64,000 nt of DNA from Lotus japonicus (taxonomy: Eukaryota > Streptophyta > Magnoliopsida > Fabales > Fabaceae), in NCBI RefSeq assembly GCF_012489685.1, contig NC_080043.1, positions 43,105,127-43,169,126 on the forward strand, given 5' to 3'. Under the pieces are notes generated by a model. The model made no database searches. It was not told the origin of the DNA and saw only the letters and a list, made by a program, of their open reading frames with translations. This document shows, one piece after another, positions 23,912 through 35,095 of this stretch (positions are counted from its first letter, which is position 1; the number at the start of each line of letters is the position of its first letter). The position numbers were made by a program, and so were the translations under genes.

Positions 23912-26566
23912 TTCAGTATATATCCCTCAGAGAGTGTTTGGTGTTTCATGTAAGGTAAGAAGGAATTCACCAGAAATTCATTACCCATCTCCTTTAATTG
24001 TTGAGAGCAATGTGATATAAATAATCAAGTATCTAATGACCCCAAGTTCTTATTGGATCATCTTTAAAATGATTTTCTCTGTCCTAAGATAATATATATG
24101 TATAGATTATACATGTATATGGTTTGTAGTCTCCATGGTGTAAAGTACCTCCTGCTAATATTCTGAAGATAAATATAGATGATTCTTATAAAAAGGAGTT
24201 GAGTGCTGAGTTTGTTTTTGGTTGAAACACCATTTGACTAAACCTGCTAATATTCTGTATATATGTGTCACAATAGAGTTACTCTATTGCTAAATATTTG
24301 ATGATATTATTATAGTTATCCCCCCTTCTACTCTAATTATTGCTCTTCCCAATTTAAGACCAATATTAAATGTAATGTTGACAAAAAGAGTACATGGCAA
24401 TTATTCGAAGTAGACTATTAGAACAAATAGTCTTTCTCTATGAACAAAACTACCTGCCATTATTTTACTAAATTTTGTTTCTTTTATAATGTTGACAAAA
24501 AGAGTACATGAGTTTTAGGTGAAGTGCATAATGGTTGGTTCAAGGAGGACATTTGGGGTATTCCATGAGAGAGCTTGAGCATAAAAGAGGTTAGAGAAGC
24601 AAGCCATTGAGAGAGCATGGTTCATTTAAATTCCCAATTTTTTGGCTGCAGATTGCATAAATGGGGGCAAGCCATTGATATCAATCCAACTTCTAACTTT
24701 TGTCATTCCTAATTTTCTATAATATGTACGTATGTTGGAGTTTTCCCCTTATTGAAAAATCAGAACCTTTCCAATCCCCCTTTCTGTATTCCATTGTTGG
24801 GTAAGTCCATATGTGGATTAACATGGGGCCGTGATGAGCCATATTTTGATGAAATAATGGCACTCATGAAGGGAAGGTTAATGAGAGAGATGTAGGGTTC
24901 ATTCTGTTCTTTTTATATGAATTTAAGGTTCCTGAATGTTTTTTTCTTTGTTAACTGGTATAAATATTGCAGACTGAGGTGACCATTTATGTCTTCTAAG
25001 TAACTCTGAGTTTATGTTGATTAACTTTGCAGGGAACTAGGATTTAAGTTTATGATGATCTTAGAAGAGCTGAGGAAGTAAGTAGGGGCTATATTGATAT
25101 TTATTTTCGGAGACAAAGATAAAGTTAGCTTTGATTAGTGAAGAAGACTTTCAATTTATTGCTTTTGTGGATGCTATAAGAAATGAGTGTTGAGACAACT
25201 AACTTGCATAAGAAGGAGGACAAAGCTTATTTGACAGTTTTGCAGAGAAAAATATTAGTTGGAAGCTGAGTCTTCTACCGATGAAAAGGCCAGAATTATA
25301 GGATAGATATCTCATGCTCTTTATAAACCTGAAGACAGAAATAGGTGCCAGCAAAAAAAAAGAAAAGGTGCTTATATTCCAAGAGGAAATTAGTGACAAA
25401 AAGGTTTCAGGATATATTATATGGATCAGAAAATAGAAATATATCTTTGTTCCACATTTATTATTTTTAAGTTACAGGTAAAAAGCTCTCACATGAAGAA
25501 TATTTTACTGTCCTAAATTCGGCTTTGCTATGCAATTTTTATATTTTTAAGTTCCTTTCATTGTCTTTCTATATCATATGTACTGTTGTTAACTGCCTTA
25601 TGTGGTTTTGTTAAATATACATGACATTTTTTAAGTGCAGAGGTAAATTCAATTTTGATAGTGTTGTACATAAATATACTTTTATGTAATAACTAATTGT
25701 AACTATTTGGATAAGAGTATTAATACATGAGAAAAGGTTATATTTTCAAGCCCCACTAAAAGAACTTTTACAATTGCGTCGTATAGTTTTTCTATCTTTT
25801 GGCTATTTCTCATCAATAAGTTGTCGTTTTTGTTCTATTTTGGATATGCAAGTTGATCTCCTTTATTAAAAAAAACATGTACTCTACCATTGAAAGTGTA
25901 AGCGGATGGTTTTAGCTCAAAGAAATAAAACATGTGATCCAAAGAAAACATGTGATCAAAACTTGAGAGATGGAGTTCTTTACTACCCTGGTGAAGTATT
26001 CTCAACTTCTAATCTAATCGGTCAGTGTTTTCTCTTAGATTATAGCTCATACTTAATTATTTGCAGGTAGATTATTCACGTGTGTGTAGTTTGGTCAATT
26101 GAATGAGAATGTACTCCCACCGTTCCTTTTTAAGTGTCATTTTAGAAGAATTTTTTGTTCATTTTTAACAGTCATTTTGATGTTTAAGGTTACAATTTGT
26201 CAATTATTCCCTTACTTTTTCAATAACTCCACTTTTTCAATATTGTTAGTTATACGCTTTCCAAGACATGGCCAGGCTTTGTATGCGCTGAAGAAAGTGT
26301 TCTGCATAAAAGCTGGGTTCAAGAGAAACAACAAGAATAGTAGCAGAAGTGGTTTTTCCATGAGGGATGAAAGAATTAAGAGTCAAGTTTATAGTAGAGA
26401 GTCTCATCTTTTGAGATGAACAATGCTTTTGATGCAGACGAATAATGATATAATTTTTTTCTTTTTTTTTAATAAATATTCTTTTTTTCTTTACTAGAGA
26501 GAAATTGTCGGTATGAAATGAAGTATCTATAAGCATGTATTTTATTACAATCATTATTCTTCCTTT
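23912..26566. other. AT-rich region between two Helitrons
   Basis: No supported gene. At 26109 the sequence TACTCCCACCGTTCC followed by a TTTAAGTGTCATTTT segment resembles one end of a CTCCCTCC-type Stowaway MITE, but I found no right end. The remaining DNA is low-complexity and AT-rich. Confidence 0.45.
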
Positions 26567-26575
26567 GGACCATAC

Positions 26576-27925
26576 GTACTATTTCCATTGTGCTATTGCA
26601 ACCACTTTTATGAACATTATCATTACATTGATCGTTCATGTTACCTCTTGAATAGAGCCTTATAAGTTTGATTATTTTTATCTTTTTTTTGGTGATTTTA
26701 TTTGTTTTATATAATAGATTTATATGACAACATCATGATTGATATGGCATGGCTAGAAAACTTGCTATCCTATATATATATCATTTTTGCTAAAAAAATT
26801 GTCATGAAGAGGAACATTTTACATGATGACATTTTATATGAAAACATTTTCATGTTAAAACTAATACAAAACTAACATGATAATTGATCACGCGAAGGAA
26901 CATTTTACATAAAATACTTTCATGTATAAAGTAATAGAAAAAATTCAATATAATTTCAGCATTTTTTTTATAATTTTAAATGGGTTTATGAGACAAAACA
27001 TTAGAATTGAGTTTCAGTTTATGTTTTTTTAAATATCTTCAACCTACTTAGATTCTAGGCAAGGTTCATTATTATTACCTGGAGGTAGAACTGCTCACTC
27101 TAGATTTTCTATTCCTATTTTAATCCATGAAATATCTACATGTAATGTCCGACAAGGTTCTCCTAAAGCTGAGATGCTTCAAAAAGCGAGTCTTATTATT
27201 TGGACCAAATGTACTATTTCCATTGTGCTATTGCAACCACCTTTATGAACATTATCATTAAATTTTATCGTTCATGTTACCTCTTGAATAGAGCCTTATA
27301 TGTTTGATTATTTTTATCTTTTTTGTGTGATTCTAATTGTTTCATATAATAGATTTATATGACAACATCATAGTTGATATGGCATGGCTAGAAAGGTTGC
27401 TATCTTATATATATCGTTTTTGCTAAAAAAAAATTGTCATGAAGATGAACATTTTACATGATGACATTTTATATGAAAACATTTTCATGTTAAAACTAAT
27501 ACAAAACTAACATGATAATTGATCACAGGAAGGAGCATTTTACATAAAATACTTTCATGTATAAAGTAATAGTAAAAATTCAATATAATTTCAGCACTTT
27601 TTTTTATAATTTTAAATGGGTTTATGAGACAAAACAATAGAATTGAGTTTCAGTTTATGTTTTTTTAAATATCTTCAACTTACTTAGGTTATAGACAAGG
27701 TTCATTATTATTACCGGGAGGTAGAACTGCTCACTCTAAATTTTCTATTCCTATTTCAATCCACGAAATATCTACATGTAATGTCCGACAAGGTTCTCCT
27801 AAAGCTGAGATGCTTCAAAAAGCGAGTCTTATTATTTGGATCATACGTACTATTTCCACTGTGCTATTGCAACCACCTTTATGAACATTATCATTAAATT
27901 TTATTGTTCATGTTACCACTTGAAT
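26576..27925. repeat. 635-bp tandem repeat, two full copies and a part
   Basis: Copies begin at 26576, 27211 and 27847, each with GTACTATTTCC. The first two are full length (635 and 636 bp); the third is cut off after about 80 bp. Each full unit ends with a plus-strand PIF1 helicase fragment (about 27063-27200 and 27700-27836) that includes GGRTAHSRFSIPI. The copies are highly similar. Confidence 0.85.
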
Positions 27926-29311
27926 ATACCCCACTAGGCTCTATTGCTGTATTGCAACCACCTTTTCTTCTGCTGTAAATTCAACCTACCTATGGAAGTA
28001 CTGTAAAGTAATTAAGTTAACCATCAACATGACATTTTAACATGCTGCTTCCTCTTCTTCATCTATGGAAATCAAAGAATTTGCTGATTGGCTTCTTCAA
28101 GTAGGGGATGAAACAATTAAGCCAATCGCTGATAATGATTCTAATATAGAGATTCCCTCTGATTTGTAGGTAAGGGAGTCTGACAATCCTTTACTTGAAT
28201 TAATAGATTTTGCTTATCCAGAAGTTGTTGCTAATTTGGAAAACCATGCATATTTTGAATAAAGAGCACTCCTTGCATATACTCTTGAAAGTGTTGAAGA
28301 GGTTAACAACTTCATGTTGTCCATGATTTTTGGAGAGGAAACAAAATATTTGAGTTATGATACTCCGGGTAGATCGGATGAAGATTCTGATATAGATGCA
28401 GAATGGTTCACTTCTGAATTCCTAAATGATGTTAAATGCTCTGGTATTCCTAACCACCGAATTGTATTAAAAGTTGGGGTTCCTATCATGCTGATTCGGA
28501 ATTTAGATCAGTCTGCTGGATTGTGTAATGGCACTAGATTGATGCTTACTGCTTTGACGTCGTATATTATTGTTGCTACCGTTCTATCAGGTACAAAATC
28601 AGGTAAACCGGTTTATATTCCTAGATTGAGCTTAACTCCTTCTGACACTAGCCTGCCATTCAAATTCTCAAGAAGGTAGTTCCCTATAATTGTGTGTTTT
28701 GCTATGACTATAAATAAGAGCGAAGGCCAATCTTTATCCCATGTTGGATTATATCTTCTTAGATCTGTTTTCACGCAAGCTCAGCTATATGTAGCCCTAT
28801 CGAGAGTTAAATCTAGAAAAGGGTTGAAGATACTTATTGTGGATGACAAAGGGGTAGTCTCTAATTGCACTCAGAATGTCGTGTACGAAGAAGTATTCCA
28901 GAACATATGAATGGTTAGATTTGGTAACTTAGATTTTAAAATTCTTTGTATCTTGCGCATCGTAATTAGCATCCTGTTTTTTTCTTTATCTTTATTAATC
29001 ATTTTCCAAATTGTTGCAGGTACAATGGATTTTAATTCAATGTTGGAGAACAAGCAACAACTGGGATACCGTAATTGAGTCTTCTTATTGCTGAATTATA
29101 TTGCTGTAATATTGGTCTTTTGTCAGATTCAATTTAGATTTTATTTAAAGTGTTTGTTTCAGTTTGGTTCAATTGAATTTTCTATTCAACAAAACATATA
29201 TGTTGTACTTCAAATCTTAAGTTTTTATTTCCATTGTTGAAACGATGCTGTAAATAACATAAGAAATTAGGAATCAATTTTCGTTGTGCAGCGCACGGGT
29301 AAAAACACTAG
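27063..29311 (+). pseudogene. Helitron 3' remnant with broken PIF1 helicase
   Basis: Plus-strand fragments match the helicase of the Helitron at 14.7-23.9 kb: the post-Walker-A region (27063-27200, repeated at 27700-27836), then 28062-28910 with EIKEFADWLL, the SYDTPGRSDEDSD segment, GLCNGTR and LYVALSRVKS. Stops at about 28167, 28259 and 28677 break it. It ends with a weak GTGC-AGC-GCAC hairpin at 29286-29296 and ACACTAG at 29311, followed by T, a proper Helitron 3' end. The 5' terminus was not found. Only the C-terminal part of the helicase remains, so this copy could move only with helper protein. Confidence 0.82.
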
Positions 29312-29372
29312 TTTGATAGATACTATCAAATTTATCTATCAAATTAAATGAGGAAACATATATTTGTAATTT

Positions 29373-30862
29373 TTTTTTTGGTACATCGGAAAATTAAACA
29401 GGCAAGAAACAAAAACTACAAAGCTAACAAATCTCTAGCCAGAATCGGCTGAAGCTCTTGAGGAGGGCTCTCAAGACAAGTCAGGGGGCAAAGGAGGCTA
29501 GCTCCAAGTCCTGCGAGACAATCAGCTGCTGCATTCGCCTCTCTAGGGACGTAAGCAAGAGTAACAGTCCAATCCCGATCCAGGAGAAGACGAATATCCA
29601 GGAGCTCAGACGCCAAGGCATGAAACTGATACCGATCATTCTCCAAAGCTTCCACAATATCCAAACAATCAACTTCGCAAGTAGCTCTCCTAACATTGGC
29701 ATTCCACAACAGTGTTAGACCATGCTTTAGAGCTGCAATCTCCGCCCGAAGAGCATCTCCTCCTAGGCTACCTGCATAGAAACCAGATATCCAAGCACCA
29801 TGGGCATCCCGAACAATGCCACCCATTCCCATTCGATCATCATCATGCTTAAACGCCCCATCTGAGTTCATTTTGTACTCACCGGAAACAGGGGGAGCCC
29901 AACGGACTGGAGCATCGTCGACCATGGACAACGACAGACCTCTCGTGAGTAATAGATCATAATCCCTGTGCTCTGTAATAATCCAATTCACAGTGCTTAC
30001 CATTGTCCAATCGTTATCGCCTAGGACTTCATTATTCCTCCATCTCCATATACCCCATATTGCTGTAAAAAACAGAGAAGCATGAGGACCTTGAGCTTGC
30101 GATTTTACCCAGGCTTGGGCATTACTCACAAAGAAGCCTGGCCACCCGAGAGCATTAAGCCGAACCCAGACATCACGCACAATTCTACAGTCCCTGAGGC
30201 AATGCAAGATGTCCTCGAATTGATGTTGACAGCGCGGGCAAGCAGGGGAATTTGCAAGCTTGCATCTGAACCGAAAGCTATTGACTTGGATCGCACCCTG
30301 CATGATAAACCAGACAAAGACCCGAATTTTTTCCGGAACCTGAATTTTCCAAATCCATTTCCAGGAATCGGGTGTAGAGGGGGGGAGCTGGGAAGAAGAC
30401 TCAAGAAGCCAGGAGTATGCAGCAGCAGCAGTAAACACACCTTGTCTCCCCTTCTTCCACGTCCAATGATCATGGAGTCTATCATCCACCAGAGGAGTGA
30501 TGTCGTGCAGCTTCTGCAGAATCAAAGAAGGGACAACAGTATACAAACTAGTCGTGACCCAATCCCCTTCAATCACCAAATCTCTAAGAGACACATGGAT
30601 GTCATGAATATCCACATAAGGGATGTGATTTGCCAAGTTTCCATGACCACTCCAATCATGGTACCAAAAAGAGGACTCACCGTTCCCCAACTTGAAACCA
30701 AACCCGTCCTTTAATTCATCTCTAGCACGCAACACCCCTTTCCAAAGGGAAGAAGAACTAGGCTTGGCCGAGACTTCCAACAAAGAATGGTCTTTTATAT
30801 ACTTATGGGTAAGCACTTGGACCCATAGTTTGTCAGATTGTTGTAACAAGTTCCACACCAGT
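29373..30862 (-). mobile_element. 5'-truncated L1-type LINE with target duplication
   Basis: On the minus strand the element ends in an A-run (plus-strand T-run at about 29371-29379). It is flanked by TATTTGTAATTT (29361-29372) and TATTTATAATTT (30863-30874), a 12-bp probable target duplication with one difference. Only the 3' part of ORF2 is present. Confidence 0.8.
29416..30858 (-). CDS. LINE ORF2 C-terminal part: zf-RVT and RNase H
   Basis: An uninterrupted frame of 480 residues, the C-terminal third of a plant L1 ORF2. After a KLWVQVLTHKY segment comes the zf-RVT domain: WKWIWKIQVPEKIRVFVW, then CPRC and HCLRDC. The RNase H domain has all four acidic positions in place: DGA, AEIAAL, EVDC and ADCLAG. 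It lacks the endonuclease and polymerase, so it cannot retrotranspose. The first Met is only the first in the truncated frame, not a native start. The clean frame, compared with the two LINEs at 0.4-6.3 kb, marks this as a young insertion. It lies only about 60 bp from the Helitron 3' end at 29311. Confidence 0.85.
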   Translation of the reverse strand: MWNLLQQSDKLWVQVLTHKYIKDHSLLEVSAKPSSSSLWKGVLRARDELKDGFGFKLGNGESSFWYHDWSGHGNLANHIPYVDIHDIHVSLRDLVIEGDWVTTSLYTVVPSLILQKLHDITPLVDDRLHDHWTWKKGRQGVFTAAAAYSWLLESSSQLPPSTPDSWKWIWKIQVPEKIRVFVWFIMQGAIQVNSFRFRCKLANSPACPRCQHQFEDILHCLRDCRIVRDVWVRLNALGWPGFFVSNAQAWVKSQAQGPHASLFFTAIWGIWRWRNNEVLGDNDWTMVSTVNWIITEHRDYDLLLTRGLSLSMVDDAPVRWAPPVSGEYKMNSDGAFKHDDDRMGMGGIVRDAHGAWISGFYAGSLGGDALRAEIAALKHGLTLLWNANVRRATCEVDCLDIVEALENDRYQFHALASELLDIRLLLDRDWTVTLAYVPREANAAADCLAGLGASLLCPLTCLESPPQELQPILARDLLAL

Positions 30863-30912
30863 TATTTATAATTTGATACTATATTATTAATTACATGTTT
30901 TCTTAATTACTT

Positions 30913-30936
30913 AATATATATATATATATATATATT
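30913..30936. repeat. (TA)n microsatellite
   Basis: About eleven TA units in an AT-rich spacer upstream of the LINE fragment. Confidence 0.9.
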
Positions 30937-31058
30937 AATATTGGTATACAGATTTAGTTTCTTTTATATCCAGATTCTCAAATACTGCAGTTATAATTTT
31001 CTCCACTACCAAATTGTTAAAAATTTCAACACTGGTTAAAAATTGATTGGCTTAATTC

Positions 31059-32736
31059 CAGTTTGGGCCCCTGATGTTTCACAAATGTGCGATCTACACC
31101 CCCTGTGTTTAAAACGTGCAGTCAAGGTCCCTCATCTATCTAAAACGTGATAACGATGCCCTTCTGTTAACTTCCGCTAGGTTCCGTCAGTTGATCAAAC
31201 GGAACTGCTGACGTGTCACTTATTTAATTAATAAAATATAGGCTACTAATTGGTGACGGAAATAATCCGTCACAAAACTCTTCAGCCAACACACTCTCTC
31301 AACAAACCCTATCCCTTCAAATCGTGCTCTTTCTTCCTAAAATTCAACAGAGGAATTTCATTGCAAAAGAACTATATGCACAACAAATCAGTATAAAGCA
31401 ATGCAAAGTTAGATGAATCAGTAATCAACATGTTTCCATCAAATAGAAAACTCAGATTACTAAACTAAACCAAAATATTCCAAAATCAATACAAACTAAG
31501 AAAAAAGAAAGCAAGATAGTACAGGGAAATACAAACAGAGGAGACAGGGAAAAAACTACACAACTTCTCTGCATCAGGGAACAAAAACCAGAATCTGTCA
31601 TCCACTCCATCACCCCTTGAGAACAGAATCAGATCAAGCAAGAAATCACCCAAAACACAAACTCCCTCAAAAACATAATCCCACGCCTCCACTCAATTAC
31701 AAGCACCAACATAAAACAAAAATACAGCTAGCCACAATAGCCATTACAAGCATTCCAGGCAGATACGTGGATTAGTAATCCAATCATTAGTAGAGAATTT
31801 GAAGGTTTTATTTCTTACCTGCAACCAGTTCCATGCCCTTAATTGGGAAAGTTCCAAAAATTTCTCTGGTTCCATGTGGCCATTCTTAAAGATGACGTTA
31901 TTACGGTGTAACCACAGCGATCGTGTGACTGCGAACAATGCTCGCCGGTGGCGGCGCCGGCGGCGGTCGCCGGAGTGACGGCGACCGATCATCAAATTGG
32001 TTAAGGGGTTTTGAAGCTGGCTTCAAGGGGGGAGTCAAATCGTGGTGTTGATTTTGCCATTGGAGGTCGAACGGCGCCGGAATCGGGACGAGAAGGTGGC
32101 GGCGGCTAGGGTTTCATCTCCTCTGTTTTGTGTCGATTTTCTTTGAATCGGGAGGTGGTGTTGGAGCGCCGGTGTTCGCTGGGACAGGGGGAGGAGCACA
32201 CGATTGAAAGGTGGTGGTCGCGACTCCGGTGGTGGTCGTTGGACCATTTGCAGGGGGCAAAGCTTCATGGTTGTGGCCAACTGTGGTTGTTGCGTGCGTG
32301 GAGGTGGTGGTTCAGCCAAGGAAGGAAGGAGAAGTAGTATGATAAGGGTGATGAATAGAGGAGAAGGGTGCTGCCATGGTGTGTTGGGTTGCAGGGGAAA
32401 GGGTAAAGAAAAATGAAGAAGATGATGTTGTGAGGGAGAGGAGAAAAACACGAGAGTGAGAGGGAGAGATGTGAGTGAACGGGTGAGAGAGTGTGTTGGC
32501 TGAAGGGTTTTGTGACGGATTATTTCCGTCACTAATTAGTAGCTTATTTTTGATGAATTAAATAAGTGACACGTCAGCATTTTCGTTTGGTCAACTGACG
32601 GAACCTAGCGGAAGTTAACAGAAGGGTATCATTATCACGTTTTAGATAGATGAGGGACCTTGATCGCACGTTTTAAACACAGGGGGTGTAGACCGCACAT
32701 TTGTGAAACATCAGGGGCCCAAACTGGAATTAAGCC
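31059..32736. mobile_element. non-autonomous MULE, long TIRs, 9-bp target duplication
   Basis: Terminal inverted repeats of about 240 bp begin GGCTTAATTCCAGTTTGGGC at 31059 and mirror to 32736, with a handful of differences. They are flanked by perfect 9-bp copies of AAATTGATT (31050-31058 and 32737-32745), the hallmark of Mutator-like elements. Each TIR carries the small palindrome GACGGAAATAATCCGTC. No transposase is present. The inside has a GC-rich block (about 31900-32460) unlike the AT-rich surroundings and a LINE-derived piece at 31744-31995, so it is a Pack-MULE-type element. Confidence 0.93.
31744..31995 (-). pseudogene. LINE ORF2 tail fragment captured in the MULE
   Basis: Minus-strand frame containing SLWLHRNNVIFKNG and AWNWLQVRNK, a pattern seen between the zf-RVT and RNase H parts of plant L1 ORF2. 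It stops after NPRICLECL. It lies inside the MULE and is too short to function. Confidence 0.55.
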
Positions 32737-33095
32737 AAATTGATTCTATAAATTTTGTTTTTTTTTTTACATTTAAAAAAAAATCGACAATGAATATCCT
32801 TTTTCTCATCTCACCAAACCGAAACCTCCATCCACAATGAGTTGCATCACGGTTTTATCTTTCTCCCTACTTTTCTATTCTTGTTTTTCAGAGTTATGTT
32901 CTTTAGTTGATTGGTGGTTTTTCTAATTAGGGAGATCTTTTTTTTTTTTTTGTCAATAATTAGGGAGATCTATGTTATATAATAACTTCAATTACCTATA
33001 GATTTGATTGATATAAAAATAAATAACCCCATTGATTTGGGCTGATTTGATTTTCGTAAAAAATATAATAGATAAACTCCGCATCTGATTAATGA

Positions 33096-33916
33096 GGAGG
33101 GCTCCATTTACTTCAGTAGTAAATCTTTAAAGCTACTCCAAATCTTAACCGTTTATTCTATTAACAATTAAAGTCTAAGATTAATCCTTACAATGTATAA
33201 CGTGATCTTCCCATGATTCTTCTTCCTCCTTCTTTGCAAGTTAATTTTGAAAATGTAAAACACAAATAAACTCGATGAGCAAACTTATGTTCTGGAAAAA
33301 ATTGAAACTATATAATTGTCAGTAAATTAAATCAAGGAAATAGTCAAAAATTGTTGGCCACCGCTTAATCTGTATTGCACTGTTACTTCAATTTTATTAC
33401 AAAGTCCCAATGCACTGGAATTCTTCTGCACCATGACTTTATCATTTCCAAATTTTAACTTCAATTGTATTGGACCACAATTAAAAAAGCGTCTCTGTGT
33501 TCAAGTTCCTTTACGTGAAACCTTTTGTATTTTATAATATTAATCTAAGCTGCAATGGCTATGAAAAGCCAAGATTAGTTGCTCATGGCGAATGGTCTCG
33601 TAGCGGCACGTGGTTCTGGCAAGAAGCTAAGGGTGGTTATTTGCTGGATTTCGCTTTTGATTTTGAGATCAATGATATGGTGAGGATTCAAATGGAAACT
33701 GTGTTTGCTAGATTGGGTGAGGGGTGATGGTGAAAAATTAGGAATTGGTGAGGCGGCTAGGGGGATTAGAGCGTTTAGCCTTCAGAAGATGTACGTGGAG
33801 AAGGTCATGTGATACATTGTAAAGATTAATCTTAGCCTTTAATTATTAATAGAATAAACGGTTAAGATTTGGAGTAGCTTTAAAGACTTACTCCTGGAGT
33901 AAATGGAGACCTCCTC
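33096..33916. mobile_element. 820-bp TIR element, unclassified
   Basis: A left inverted repeat beginning near 33096 (GCTCCATTTACTTC, then AGCTACTCCAAATCTTAACC) mirrors a right repeat ending near 33916 (GGTTAAGATTTGGAGTAGCT, then GGAGTAAATGGAG). Arms are about 130 bp with scattered differences. I could not define a target duplication, so the superfamily is open. The inside holds a plus-strand frame at 33497-33727 with WSRSGTWFWQEAKGGY and FEINDMVRIQME, which I do not recognise. Confidence 0.7.
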
Positions 33917-35095
33917 CTGTTTAATTATAGTAATTTAAGATAAAATTAAAGTAGATTTGAATTTTTTTAGTTAGATTGAGACAATTTATATACATTCATC
34001 ACGGTATCTATACTTATATTAAAACACTAACAATCTAACATTCCAAGAATTTTCTGTAAGGAGAGTCATCCAAGCCTCTAACATCCAATCACAAGTTGAC
34101 ACCTGTCCACTCACCTATTATTTTATTCTGTTTTATTCTCTCTTTCTTCCTTCTGATGGGCCTCTATCTCTCAAATAATATTATTTTATTTCCTATCTCT
34201 TCCGATGGGCCCCTGTTATCTCAAATATTATTATTTTATTCCCTCTTTCCTTCTATTTAATTCTTTCCTCTTTTAATTCTTCCTTTTTTCTAGGTGAAAA
34301 TTTAAATCCTTCACTTTCTCTCTCCATTAACATTCTCATCTTTCATTTTCTCTTTCCAATATATTCCCTCTATAATTATCAGCCTTAATTCTTTCCAAAT
34401 TCTCTGTCCATCACGTTTTAGCATCTAATTAGCACTTTTCAAAAAAAAAAGCATCTAATTAGCCATTAATTGACCTTTACTTTCCCCAAAATATCGCCTG
34501 CTTTCTCTCACCCTCATCTCCCTTTTCAAATTTTCCATACCCGAAATTAATTAACCATATTTATTATATTTATTCCCTTTTAGAATTTTAATTAAGATAG
34601 ATTCAATTATCAAGTGTCCATTTAATTTCTATGCTCTCTCCCCATATCTCGATACTCTCTCACTCCCCTTCTTATAACTTTCAAATTTTTCTCATTCTCT
34701 CTGCAATTAAAAACTTGGGAACCCTCAATTCGCATGCTTCGGTTTCCAATCCCTTCATGTTACTTGAACGTAATTTAAAATAATTTTGTAATTCCTCATT
34801 TTTTTAAGGCCGTAATTCCTCATTATGTTAGATGTTTTTTATTTTTTAAACAATCATTATACCTAAATGCAATATAAAGGAAATGTTAAAAGAAGGTAAA
34901 TTTTGACACTTGGCAATCATTAGGATAGGTTTCAAAGATTTTCCCAAGATTAAAATAATTCTAAATGAAAATGTTAACTCCACTTTTGGAAACTTTGTCA
35001 TGGCTTAATTGATATTTACTGTTTTATTATGCTGTCAAAAAAAATTTATTATTTTATTGAAGGGTAAGCATGTAATAAGCCATCTAATTAATTTT

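Noticed and set aside
26109..26420. Second Stowaway MITE
   Set aside because: Only a left-end-like TACTCCCACCGTTCC was seen; the matching right end is absent.
32035..32532. 165-codon minus-strand proline-rich frame in the MULE
   Set aside because: The composition follows from a GC-skewed block and TIR sequence. It runs into the right TIR and shows no recognisable domain.
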